DNA from: Datnioides undecimradiatus
Lineage: Eukaryota; Chordata; Actinopteri; Lobotiformes; Datnioididae
Length of the DNA stretch: 64,000 bases
Assembly: GCA_008933995.1 (NCBI GenBank)
Contig: WARS01000046.1
Span: 4,946,026-5,010,025 of the forward strand
Direction of reading: 5' to 3'
Shown: piece by piece, positions 23,201-34,822 of the stretch
Numbering within the stretch: position 1 is the stretch's first letter
How the letters are laid out: each line of letters opens with the position of its first letter
Notes under the pieces: generated by a model
Told to the model about the DNA's origin: nothing
Seen by the model: the letters and a program-made list of their open reading frames with translations, nothing else
Database searches by the model: none
Program-made: the position numbers and the translations under genes

Positions 23201-23459
23201 CTCAGGCTGCATGCTCGAGACGGCTCCTTATTTATACATGAGCTCTTTTAAAAAAAGCCATAAAAGATGGTTAAGACTCCGTATGTGGAAATGTTTTGAG
23301 ATAAAATGGGTCGAGGGCTGAGAGTAAAGACAAAGAGACGAACAGAAAAAAGATAAATGAGAGAGGTAGCATCTGGGATTATTACTTTATTTCTGTAATG
23401 AGGATCTGCACACACAGCAGTTTGTGGACCAATAATTAATCTCCCTAACATCCCTTTTT

Positions 23460-24140
23460 AATAGACTTCCATTAACATGCTTTTAAAAACGCTGCCTTTA
23501 AACGATACCTAATTCACTGCATAGATGAGAGCACACATTAGTGCTGAATAGTATTTACTGGCCATCCTTTAAACAACTCCCTTTAAAATCTAATCCGCTA
23601 ATGTATCCAAATCACACGGCTGTCCCGGGCCATATATCTTTAATTGTACCTCAGTCCACTTTAACAAGAGTCAGATGCGTTCCAAAGACGCCTCTACATC
23701 AAAAAGCTGCCGCCCAGCACCTAATATCCTCTGCCGTCACAATGCTGCCATTTCACCACCCATGTTCATAAAACGCAGTCCCCCACCACCACCACCAACC
23801 TCCCGACCCCCTCCTTTCACTTTGATTGAGCTAATTGTGTTTCCTGCTGAACGCAGTAAACTTAAGGGAAGCTAGGAAGTGCATATGCACGTACCCTGGA
23901 GCGTTCATACAAACTCAAATTCACACTGTAGGCGGCTCTTCTAACAAGAGGCCATTAGAGACAATAGGCTGGCTCGTTCACTTTCTAAGGGTCCAATTTA
24001 CATGGCAGTGGCAGGTACTAAAGCCTCTTCAGCCCTGTCGGCTACGGAGTCCTCTTCTGACGCCTCTCCGGTGGTCATGTGTTGGAAATGGCTCATTATC
24101 TCACAGCGGCTTAACACATGGAGATTAATTTGACCGTGTA
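23460..24140. promoter_or_regulatory. candidate cis-regulatory block
   Basis: Mostly complex sequence with AT-rich motif clusters: TCTTTAATTGTACC, ACCTAATTCACTGC and GGAGATTAATTTGACC. A short C/A-rich patch (CCACCACCACC, about 23785) interrupts it. Several short overlapping frames exist but none has a start, splice and domain pattern that supports coding. Enhancer-like character is inferred from composition only. Confidence 0.2.
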
Positions 24141-24149
24141 TCTATCCAT

Positions 24150-27100
24150 GTATCTGTAAGAGTGTACTCAAGCAGGAAAAGAAACCTGTAACTGACCCTG
24201 ACCTCTCGTTTCATGAAAGCAAGAATTATCTGAAAAAAGCTTGTTTTTTTAATAAATATAAAGAAGTTGATAGTACTTCACATTTCAGTAACGGATGGTT
24301 GAACTGTTACCAAAGTGTAAAAGAGGTTTTCAAATGTAGCGATGCAACATCTGGCCCAGCCGGATCTGATAACTCATCGGTTTTTCACCCGGAGAGCCAT
24401 CATGAAACCACACTGTGGTTGTCTTTGTTATCACAGCCTGTCGCTGTTTTTCTCTTCATCCCTCTTTTTCTCTTTGTCAATATGGGCGAGCTCCTGTTGA
24501 CCCGAGGGTCTCTGCGGTGAGAGTGGGCCACACCGGACCACTTCAGAGCACATCCCAAAACCACACCAGGCTTCCCGTGCAATCAATGGGTATATTTCTC
24601 TTTCCCTGCTCTCTCTCTGTCTCTCTTTATCCGAAACCTCATCCCTCTCTGTGCTGGTGACCCGGTCCGTGTGTGTTGCGGCCACGGTAGAGGCAGACAG
24701 TGTGTTAGTGAATGGGAGGGAAGTCATATGTTAACAGTTTGAACCTACAGCCCCAATTAGAGGCAGCTGTTGCTGCGCTATCGCACCAGAGAGGAGGGGA
24801 GGGGGGGCTGAATTTATGGTCTGCGTCTCCGTGGCGACCCCTGTTTGATGTGCAGATAATTAGGAAGTGAATGGCTTCCTGTGGGTTGCTGCTGGAAGGG
24901 GCAGCTCCATACAATAATAAAAAACAGAGAGAAAGGGAGAACAAGGAAAGGAACAGCTGAGAAGTTGGATGCATATCGAAGTGGTAGCAAGGTCAGGCGC
25001 TGTGCCAACCCAAACTGAAGGTCGCCTGCTGTACATAACAATAACAACTGCTTTTTTTATTACCCTGATTAATACTTTACACTGATGCAACTGATGTGGA
25101 GAGGTGTGAGAGAGTGACTGGATCTGCTGCAGACATGCACCTTGAGTGGTAACACGGTGTCTTGCTTAAGGGCATCTCTGCAGCATCCAGCTGGACTCAA
25201 ACCAGCCATCCCCCAGTCCCCAAGCCCAGAGTCTTCATTGACTGAGCTGCTGCTGCGTTGCTACCCTGCATGCTGCCTTGTGGGGTGCATCTCCTGACAC
25301 ATGACTTTGCACGCTGACACACTTGACCCCTTGTTTTGTGTGTGTCTGAATTCAGTCACACTCAAAGGCCGAGTCAGTCAACGCATCGCTGGAACCGGCT
25401 TTGAGCTCCCCATCTCTTCACATACCATCCTTTGACTCACACGAGAACACGCCTGTGCAAGTTAGCCGCTCAGAATGTATTTACAAACTTGGCAAGGTGA
25501 GTTAGCAGTCCAAAGCGGCAGAAGAAACAGAGCAGATCAAAGAACAAAACATATATCACTATAGATTAAGATAAACAAAACTCTCATATTTGTCCAGGCA
25601 TGTAATTTCAATACATTTCAAACAATCTCCTGTCAAGTTTGTACTGCTGAAGTTTCTGTCGAGACTAGCTTTTAAAGCTTTTCTCAAAAGCCTGATCTTA
25701 ACTCAAATACCATTTGCTTGCTCCATAGCAACCCTTTGTTTTTCCCCACTTGCTTCATCACCACCTTGCACGTCATTTCAACTTTGACCTCTTCAGCCAG
25801 AAGTCATGACCCCCACTCATTGTCCTCCTCGATCTCCCTGAAGAGGATCAGAATCCAGAAATCCAATCTTAGAAAAAAGCCCCTTGAATAAAAATAAATA
25901 GTGATTGATTCCTGAGGTTCCTCACAGTCAAGTGTTAAGTCAGTCAATAAAACTTTCTAACAGACTCTGCTGGTCACTGTATGAGCAACAATGGGGCCAA
26001 ATTGTGATGCTCGGTGCCTTTTGTTTCTCTCCAGCTTTTCCGGTGAATGAAACACAATAGGAAGGAATGCATTGGTTTCTGCTTGAGTGCTAAACCCAAT
26101 CATGATGATAACAATGTGCTTTAAAAGGACTAAGAGAGTCTTTAACTATCCTCCTCAGCATCAGATTAGTGTGTTACCATCTACCCCCTGTGTGGACGGC
26201 CATTCATGTGCAACGTAAGGCTTACACCAAACAACAACACGCGCAACAGACAGAAACACAAAACCTTGCATATGCACATTAATGTATCCATCTGGTTATT
26301 CAGTTAGCCCATTACAAATCAATGAATAAATCAGGTGGACGTATTAAGACATTACTCTGTCAGCATATGCGTGGGAAAGTGTTAACATTGTTTGACAAGA
26401 AGAAGAGGATTGTGAGTAGTTTACACACATTATTGTCAACTTTGTATGCATGGAGTTTGGAGTTTGGCTACAACTAGGAGACGATTTAGAGTTAGGATGG
26501 ATATCAAATCTTAATGCTTGCTGTGTAGCGATGGTTCAAGATTATAGAGAAGCACGTGTTGAGTAATCAAAAATGTGTTATTTAATTACATATTTACATA
26601 TTAGACAATTACTCAACATGATTTTTCTGCAGTCTGGCTTGATTTCACATGACACCAGAATCACCAATAATACACATTTTTTGTGATTAAAAGTTATGTA
26701 GGAGAGCACAAAGTGTCATCACTGACGAGCCAGATGCATCACATTGCAATGCAATGCAATACATTTTTATCTCAGCTGAGTCATTTAATTTTTTTTTTCA
26801 CTGCTCTGTTGAGGATAATCATGTTAAAACACTTAAATGGTAAATAACAAATGCTTATAATGTGAAATAATTGGACTGAGTGGCAGAGGGGAGAAGTGCT
26901 GCAGTGTCGATGAAGAGTTTAAGAGTGTCCAGATATGAATCGATTATGATATAATCCATTTTTTTGGTATAATACAACTTAAAACAACTTAATATTAGTG
27001 GTATTGATAACTTCATTGTGAATCAGCCCACCTATAGATAATGTGCAACACGTTACAATAAGGGAAAACAGGAATATTACAGTTAAATTCAATCCAGTTA

Positions 27101-27990
27101 TCGTTACTCCTTATCATTCTTGCAAGTGTGGCGTAAAGTGACATCAGCCATCTAAGCATCCTTAGCTCTACATTGTGATGTCATTAAGGATGCAGGAGGA
27201 TCTGGGTTATGCAACAGAACACTCACAGACAGGTGCGCACACACACACACACACACGCATATATGCATTACATTTATCACAGTCAAAACAAGTTCTCTAC
27301 GAAGGACCCTCACAGCTCTGCCTCATTCACAGGAATGCAGAGAAAAGGGAAATATTCTGATAAGAAGCTGTTTTCTTACTGGGCAGCTGGGAGGGGTTCA
27401 TCGTATCTTGTTATGCTTAGCATTTGTTTTACTCTATGAGAACATGTGATGTGTCTGAGCCGCTATCTGTATTCCCATTACGACATGTGCCTCGGTGCCA
27501 TGAGAAAAGTATGCCTGCCTGTTGCCCGAGTAAAAAAAAATAATCCAAGGCTTTCATAAAGACATGGTGGGACCCGGGGCTTAAATGACGAGGTAGCAGA
27601 GCATATGCATTGTGTCAAAGGCCCTGACTTACTATATTGCCACTCAACAACAAACCTAATTTTTCACCCCCTAGTTATTCGTCCTCCCCTTTTCTCATTT
27701 CGTTTTTTCCAACTTTTTTACTTTTTTACATTGAAAATCTGCTGGCCCCTCCCCCGTCCACTGCTCTCCTGCTTTTCTGTGCTGAGGGTCGCTGACAAAA
27801 GGAATTGTGCAAACGAGCCTTTAAAATCCCTAAATGGTTGTGGTCTGCGCACAATGGGCCAAAGAATGTGGCGCTGGACAAAGGCCGGCCCTTGCCCCAC
27901 CACTCCGCCCTGCAGTGATGGATCCGAACGGACGCATGAACGTGGGCTGGATTTGGGGCTACGGAGGCGCCACCTCGCCCCCCACTGGGC
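24150..27990. other. intergenic region, no gene recognised
   Basis: A SINE fragment lies at 25150-25263 on the minus strand and an RFX-like motif at 24825-24838. Pentamer repeats of GCAAT occur at 26744-26760, and a short CA tract lies near 27238-27256. AT-rich stretches at 26560-27130 contain several TTAATTACAT-type homeodomain cores. Short open frames near 27600-28090 overlap on both strands and show no domain. Confidence 0.5.
25150..25263 (-). mobile_element. degenerate tRNA-derived SINE (minus orientation)
   Basis: Read on the minus strand, AGCAGCTCAGTCAATG resembles an A box. About 40 bp later GGTTTGAGTCC matches the B box consensus at 10 of 11 positions, followed by GCAGAGATGCCCTTAAGCAA. 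This order is characteristic of a widespread fish tRNA-SINE. Divergence suggests an old insertion. Confidence 0.6.
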
Positions 27991-28059
27991 CAACCAAAAG
28001 GGACAGGCCTCGGGGATACACTGGAACCCCAGCCAAGGGCCTCAAAACAATCACGAGCT

Positions 28060-28500
28060 GCTAACTAGCCTCGCCATCCATAGGCCTTGATTGATATGGG
28101 AAACGCATGCTTGCTTCCCCATACAGCTCCCACCATCACTCTTTATCATCCTCAAAGCCTGAAATTATTCCCCTTTTCAAAGCCAACGCTACAGATTAGA
28201 TGTGGGCCGCCTTCAAATGCTGATTTTATGTATGGAAAAGGTTTATATTAGCCCTAAAATCATGTTTTATGAGCGTCCGATGTGCTTCACAGGGATGCAG
28301 GCTGTAACGAATGGCAGAGAAATATGAAAGAGCAATGGTGAAATCAGAGAATGAAGGTATGATGACAAATTATAATGAGTGTTTTATTAATGGGGAATGC
28401 CTCCCTCTAGGCTAATAGTACTAAAGAAAACATTAATTTGCATGGTTCAGGGATATGGAAAATGTGCTCCGACAGCCCTGATTAAAGCTACACTACAGGA
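28060..28500. promoter_or_regulatory. candidate enhancer with POU/homeodomain motifs
   Basis: 440 bp of repeat-free sequence with CCTTGATTGATATGG, TTATTAATGG, an AAATTATAATGAG string, and CATTAATTTGCATGG containing a perfect octamer (ATTTGCAT at 28436-28443) beside a homeodomain core. Dense, unbroken motif content like this is typical of developmental enhancers in gene deserts. Conservation must be tested. Confidence 0.3.
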
Positions 28501-31500
28501 TGGTTCTTTGAGGAGCAGTCAAACTTTACAAGTAAATTGAAAACAGGTAGGTCGGGTTATAGTAGATACGCCACCGCTGTCTGAATGGACGTTTTTGAAC
28601 CAATTAGCTTAGGGAAAAGTGCTCAAATTCAGTTCAGTTATTTGCCTGTCTTCTCCTAAATCCATCCATTACCTAGGCTTGCTTTTTCCTGTTCAGGAAT
28701 TTATCCCAGCAAAAACACCCTGTTCAGAGTTTTAACTTCTCCTTCCTGTCTTTGAACTGCCACAAGCCTGAGTGGACGTTTTACTACCAACCACACTGCC
28801 CTGCTTTTGCCGCTCCACCTGAACACAGTTTTTAAAAAAAGAGAAAAACAGCAAAAGACACACAACAATACATGAACATTAACGTTATGTAATCCATGTC
28901 CAGGATGCAGCTGCAGAGCATGGACATCCTTCAGGAGTCAGATTGGCAGCTGATTTCCTCCTTTCCTTTGTTACTGAAAACAAACACTGGGAACCTTGTT
29001 TGGTTTTTTAATAGCAAGAACACGATCATTAAGTAACACATCCAAACGTGTGGCATGTTGAAGCTCAGGATGCATTAAGCCACTAATTTGTTAAACTTTA
29101 GCACCTGCAGGTCATATCTGATTTAATATTTGCTGACTGTGCTTATAATGAAACTTATACCCACTATTTACTACTACCGAAGGTCTTCAAAGCATTGTCT
29201 GAGAGATAAAGAGTGGTAAACAACAACTTAAGGGGTTGTACTGACAGCACAGCGGGGCCGGAGGACAGAGGAGTACTGTTCAGAATATTGGGGTGTTATT
29301 CCAAAACACTTAGTGCTATTATAGCTCCACACAATTACATCTATTTGTGTATATGGGACCATGTGACTGTTTTACTAGTTGTGCTTCAAGCAGTTGGCTG
29401 AGTGTTTGTTTGTGTGCATCGGGTGTGGAGAGCTGTGTGGCTCAACATGCAGTCAAAGCAAAATGTAACACTGCACAATTGTTTTTTTTTTTTAATAAGA
29501 TAAAGGTGAAGTACTGACTCCTTGACTTTGAGGTCTGAGTAGTCAGATCTCAACTTCAATGTGAAGAGAAAACTGTTCTGTCCATGATTATTGAATAAAA
29601 CATGCCATTTCTGGACCAAATGTATCTTCACGTTTGGATATAAACCCACACAATTTGTTTTATCAATCAGCCCTTTTTGAACTTTCTGAATTATCTAATC
29701 GACCTAACGACACAGGGATCACAGTGTTCTTGCATGTGCCACTTGTGCCGCTCTTTTCCTTTCCTTTTGCCCTTACCAACCTTTCATCGCGCCAATAGAC
29801 TCTCTCACACACACCCTCTTTCGCTTTATTCTTTATATGTCAAGATAAAAAGCTGTAAAAGTTAGGTTAAAACCTGATCTTACTGTTCTGGTCTGTGATA
29901 AGACACAATAAGAACAAAAGAAAGCCTGCGCAGTGAAGATCTTTTGAAGTACTCTGAGTATTATTGCTTTTTGTAAGTTGCAGGAATTTACTGTAAATGA
30001 AATTTGGATGTTGATGTAGCCACAGCTGTGTGATTCTTTATCAATATTGGATGTTACTTAAACAGCCTTGACATAATCACACATGAATCTTCTGAAAAGG
30101 GTTCACACACCTCTTGTGTGTATCCAGTGATAGCCTGAGGCCCGTATTACTCACAATGGTGGTATTTTCAAGTCCTGACTTCATATCCTGCCCTCTTTTT
30201 TGTCTTATTTGACAGGGGGCCCCCAACCCTCTTGGAGCGTGCACCCCAATCTATGTAAATCCCCTATACGTACATACCTCAACTGCACTTAGAAGCACGT
30301 CCATGACATAACGGGCACAATTGCCAAGAGGTCGAGGGGACCCAAAGCAATCAGGCGTGCCGCAAAACTGAAACGTAATCTAGAGCTGTTTAAATTTTAA
30401 TTCAGGACAATGCCCACATTCATTCATAAAACCAGGAAAAACGTTTGTGCTCTGTTAATGTTCAACAAGTTTTCCCTTTGATTGGTGCCTTCCTTACCGC
30501 CTTGGTTTCACTTCTTGTAAGACACACTCATTCACACACACACACATACATATACAGAGCACCCCTCCCTGCACTTGTTTTACTGCTTTTGAGTGGGTGG
30601 TGTTAGTGATACCTCTCTGATTCATACTAGTGTTTGAAGTAGGATCATTTTTCCAGCTGTGCACATGCCATTCACCCAGGTATCCACCCACAGACACAGT
30701 AATGTTGAACCTTCTGCTCTGACTGGTAATGGGGTTTTTGGAACGTGGTGGAAGACTGGAACTGAAAAGAAAGACAACAGCCGCACTAAAAGTTTTCTCT
30801 TTTGGCAAAGAGAAAGAGCCACAGGCTGGAAAGATGAAAAGAGAATGGTTTGGAAAGGACAAGATAGGAGAGACAAAGCAGCGGGCATAGAAAGATGGAG
30901 GCCGAGAGAACCAGCAGTGATCTTTGGTCATGGTTCAGGCTCAGATTCCTGGTTGACAGTTTACCATGAATCCAGTGTGTTGAGTTAATATGGTGAGACC
31001 GGGTTTCGAGTGTCCAGCATTCATCTTTGGCACAGCTATCCTACAAGGTAGCTGTGAGAAAAGCCACCCAAAATTTAGAAATGCTTTTGCCTTTCTCTCT
31101 CTCATGGCCTTCTATCCACACGAAATACTTCAAATGAAGTGCTTGTCAGATCACTGAACTGGGACTGAAACCCCTTCCTTGCATTCCTCCCTGATGCCAG
31201 GACTGCATGAGACAATTTGTGTAACTTCCACAAAACACCAAGCACCCATCAGCTATGACTGGCCAGGTGTGTCAAGGTGAGGCAGCATTGTCGGCAGGAT
31301 TTCAACTTCTCCCTCAAGCCCTTTTTGTGTGTACAACACCGTGAATGCCTTCAAGGAACGACCGTCAGAGCACAGGTTTGTATGTACAGTTCTCTTCATC
31401 TGAATGATTAAACAAATCCTGCACCTCTCACCTTTGAGTGTGGCCACTCAGAAACGCTAGAAACGCTTTTGTCTTCTGACATGGTTGAATAACATGTCCC

Positions 31501-33940
31501 TCAGATTAGCTTGTTTCAAACATGCTGACATGGTGTCTTTTGGTTAGGTTATTCTTGAAATAAAGTGGTTTGTTCCCAACAGCCACAGTCACGGCCACAT
31601 TTTAAGACTGTGTCCCCCGGTGTGACGCTTGTTTTTATACACACAGAGTGACAGAATAAGCTGTGTCAAGACAGTTTCAAACCCTGCTTACATTCTGACC
31701 TCATACCTGATCAATGGCTCTATAAAGTTTCAAAAAGGTGTGGAAACGTCCAACGTAACCATCTCTGGTTCTGTTGTTGGAAATGGGTGGGGGGTTTTCA
31801 GACACTGCTGGACATCAGACAAGCGCACCTGTTGGAGTTTACTGGCACCTAAACTTGGATGTGCCTTTGATTGTTTCTTTATCTTTATCTCAAGAAAAGC
31901 TTTTTGCGTTTATGCAGTTGAAGGTCTTAAGAAAAATGACGTCTTGTACATCTATTATAGTTGGAGGACCAAGTGATTGTAACCCTGATGCGGTTGTCCT
32001 CAGAATGTGTTTAGGTCTTTACAAAATGCAAGGACTTTTCCTCCAGGCAAGGCTCAGTGCCACTGGAGGCCTCTGTAAAGAGGGACTATAGCTACACGCT
32101 ATTAATGTTAGCCACACTCCCCAACAAAACAAGGAACAAAAAGCTACACAACACCCTACTCATTCCTTTAACCAAAGTCACGCCAGCAAGGGTGCAGCGC
32201 AATAAATTAACGTCTGATTAAAAATGGCCGTCTCGCCCGCCAAATTGTCATCAAGTGGCACCATTGATACGGGCAACAAAACCGGGCACATCACCAATCA
32301 CCCGCTCAATGAGAAAAGGAAGGAGCTAAAAACAACATTCTTGAGCAGGTCGGTCTTTCATGAGTTGGGTGTGGGGGGGGGTAGATGCTACGGTTCTGGG
32401 GTATGTAAAGCGGGGTACACACAGGACCCCACAAAGGGGGGAGAGAAGGAAGGGCCACCCTGACAGCCTTGGCGGTGCAGGTTTTTTTTTTTGACGGGTG
32501 TGGGGGTACCAGAGGGATGGAAGGCAGAAGCTGGGAGGGGGTGTTCTCCCTCTTCAAAGCCTTTCCGCTGGTTCTGGGGCCCTGTGGATGGAGAATGTAA
32601 GTGGGGGCTGCTGTGAACGGGTGAGGGTGGGTAAGGGTAAAGGAGAGAAAGGGAGAATTAGGGAGCCCACTCTTTGTCTGTTGGCATCAGGGGGGTCGGT
32701 TAGACACTGAACGCCTCAGGAAGATTAACCAGCCAGGCCCAGTCGGAAGCTGAAGGGTAGGTGGGTGGGTGGGTTGTGGGGGGGTAATGGGAGCCTGCTT
32801 TGTTTCTGGTCCACGATAGCATGCTGGAGAGGAGAGATGGAATGTGAGAAATGGAGATTGATTGATCGGTACAGTGGATAGCAATGCAGGGAAGGAGGGA
32901 GAAAGAAGGGGAGTGGAGGGAGGATGACGGCGCTAAGCTGCAAGTTGCTGCCCCGATTCTCATGCTGTGAGAAAAAGGGATCACCGAGTCGGCAGTTTGA
33001 ATTTTTGAAATATGGAGGAAATACGCCGCACAGGGTTTGAATGGTGGGAGTGAACAAGAGTGAAAACTGACAGAAGTAAAAAAGAGAAATGGGGAGGCTG
33101 TTAAGGTGGAGAGGAAGGACGGGGAAGGAAACTTTCGGGGGGGGGGGGGCTTCCTCAATACGGATTAGTGCAGCTCCACAGTGGGGAGAGGGAGGATGGG
33201 GTGAGAAGGAACGGAGGGAGAAGAGGATGAAAGTTGGGGTGGGAGGGGAGGGTGAGAATGAAGAATTGCCATTCGCTTCACTCACTTCACTACACAGGAA
33301 CAAAGCATGATGGGAGGTACTTGACATAACACTCTTCCAGGCCATGTTGGTGTTGGTGTGTGTGTGTGTGTGTGGTGTCCAGTATCTCAAGGGGACACAT
33401 GAATTACCGTTTCTATTGTCAGAAATGTGTGTTTCTTTGCAAACGTACAAACTCTTTGGAGATTTTATTTTCAATATTTTAGGAGAAAGCAAAGCACTGT
33501 GGTGCCATGTTGGTTCTCATGTTATGCTTTCATAAATTGGATTCACTATAGATGGTTATCCACAAATTTCAGTGACAATGCAGATGTTTAAGGCTACAGC
33601 TGGTGTAAAAATGTTTAAGATGAGCTAAACTGGTTCTTAAGGGAAAAAGCTGAGTGTGCAGTTACAAAACTGCAATGAGGACAGACATGACTCAGAGCAA
33701 AAGAAATACATATTTCATATTTCTGCCACAGAAATAAAGAAAACCCAAAACAAAACAAAATAAGACTTAAGTACGCTTCCTGTTACAGTTAAACTTTTTG
33801 TTTCAGTGGAACCAAACTGCCATAAGACAAACCCGGAGTACTAACCAGCTCACTAATAGTGTTGTGGAAATTACCTCTTAATTTCTCTTTGTTCTCCCGC
33901 AGCTCTGAAACTCCAAAACACGCTAAAAAGGACTGCAACA
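28500..33940. other. intergenic region, no gene recognised
   Basis: Mostly unremarkable AT-balanced sequence up to 32.2 kb, with short CA tracts near 30535. From about 32.35 to 33.26 kb the plus strand is very purine- and G-rich, including a run of 13 G at 33137-33149. A 255-codon minus-strand frame (33492-32725) there is low-complexity (Pro/Ser/Phe/Leu), overlaps another open minus frame, and is judged an artefact of that asymmetry. Confidence 0.5.
33354..33373 (+). repeat. (TG)10 microsatellite
   Basis: Short pure TG tract within a TG-rich stretch. Confidence 0.9.
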
Positions 33941-33949
33941 GCTGAGAGG

Positions 33950-34075
33950 AGAGTAGCACTTAGCGACAGCATCTCTGCCTGTGGCTAATGACCTGAGGCA
34001 GAGTTTCAGAGCCTTCATTAAGACCTCATTAATTACTGGAATGATTATCTCCACAGGTGAAAGCCCACCAGGGAT
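33950..34075. promoter_or_regulatory. candidate homeodomain-rich regulatory element
   Basis: Repeat-free stretch with GGCTAATGACC, CCTCATTAATTACTGG and AATGATTATC within 60 bp, followed by CAGGTG. Clustered homeodomain cores suggest an enhancer; this is inferred from motif content only. Confidence 0.25.
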
Positions 34076-34079
34076 ACAG

Positions 34080-34780
34080 TTCCCTTAGGAACTATAAATA
34101 CTGTCCCTGCCCCAGGTACCAATGGTTCAGATCTTGTGTCTTAGATGTTATATGCTGAGGATAAAAATCCATATCAGGCCATATCACAATATGATGCTGA
34201 GTCACCCTTACTGGTGTGCGGCTATGTGAGACAGTGTGTGCTGTGAGAGTGGAGGTGTCTTTATTAATGTTGTGCAATCAGGTGTGTGACACCCTCTTTC
34301 CATCTGTGTTTGGCTCTAGTCTAAACAAACAAAGAGGCAGACATATTGTTTTAGCACAGCATCCTGTCAGAAAAATCATTTTCTGCTGCAGCTTGCCCAA
34401 AAAATACAGGAAAAAAAAAGGTCCCAGCCCATCAAGCAGCAGCATTTCTGGACGCCCCTGAGCCACTGTCAACAAAAGCAATTTAATCTGAAGAAAAGCC
34501 ATTGGCTGGCGTCGGATAGGTTAAAGGGTTGGTTTTCATTTGAAATTCTCACTTTCCATTTCTCTGCCTCTTTCTCTTTCACTCCTCCCTTGTTCTTCCC
34601 TGCCTGTATTTACTGCATGATGTGTGTTTGTGTGAGTGTGCGAGGACGCTGAGAGCTTTGTTTGGGACCTGTCACTCTGAAGGCTGAAGGTGGAGTGGGA
34701 GGGGAGAGAGAAGAGAGGCAGAGGCATTGTGGCTGGATTATACCAGAACCAAAAGTGGATCCATCGCTCTCTCACTCTCA

Positions 34781-34822
<42 letters not shown>

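Larger units (their letters stand above)
16440..23450. other. intergenic region, no gene recognised
   Basis: AT-rich sequence with an ATA repeat (about 16609-16627) gives way to complex, repeat-poor DNA at 16800-17110 and 17460-17780. A tRNA-headed SINE lies at 20097-20296 and a SINE tail at 19618-19668. Runs of 11 C occur at 18057-18067 and 22569-22579. Stretch 20690-20870 has homeodomain-like TTCAATTAGC and a TATAAAAG string without a recognisable gene. Confidence 0.5.

Noticed and set aside
27605..28090. 161-codon plus-strand frame
   Set aside because: Starts in T-rich DNA, and three frames on two strands are open over the same GC-balanced stretch, which fits noncoding DNA low in stops rather than a gene.
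32725..33492. 255-codon open frame on the minus strand
   Set aside because: Low-complexity Pro/Ser/Phe/Leu/His content, overlapped by a second open minus frame (32700-33158), and explained by the purine-rich plus strand that rarely gives minus-strand stops. No domain is seen.
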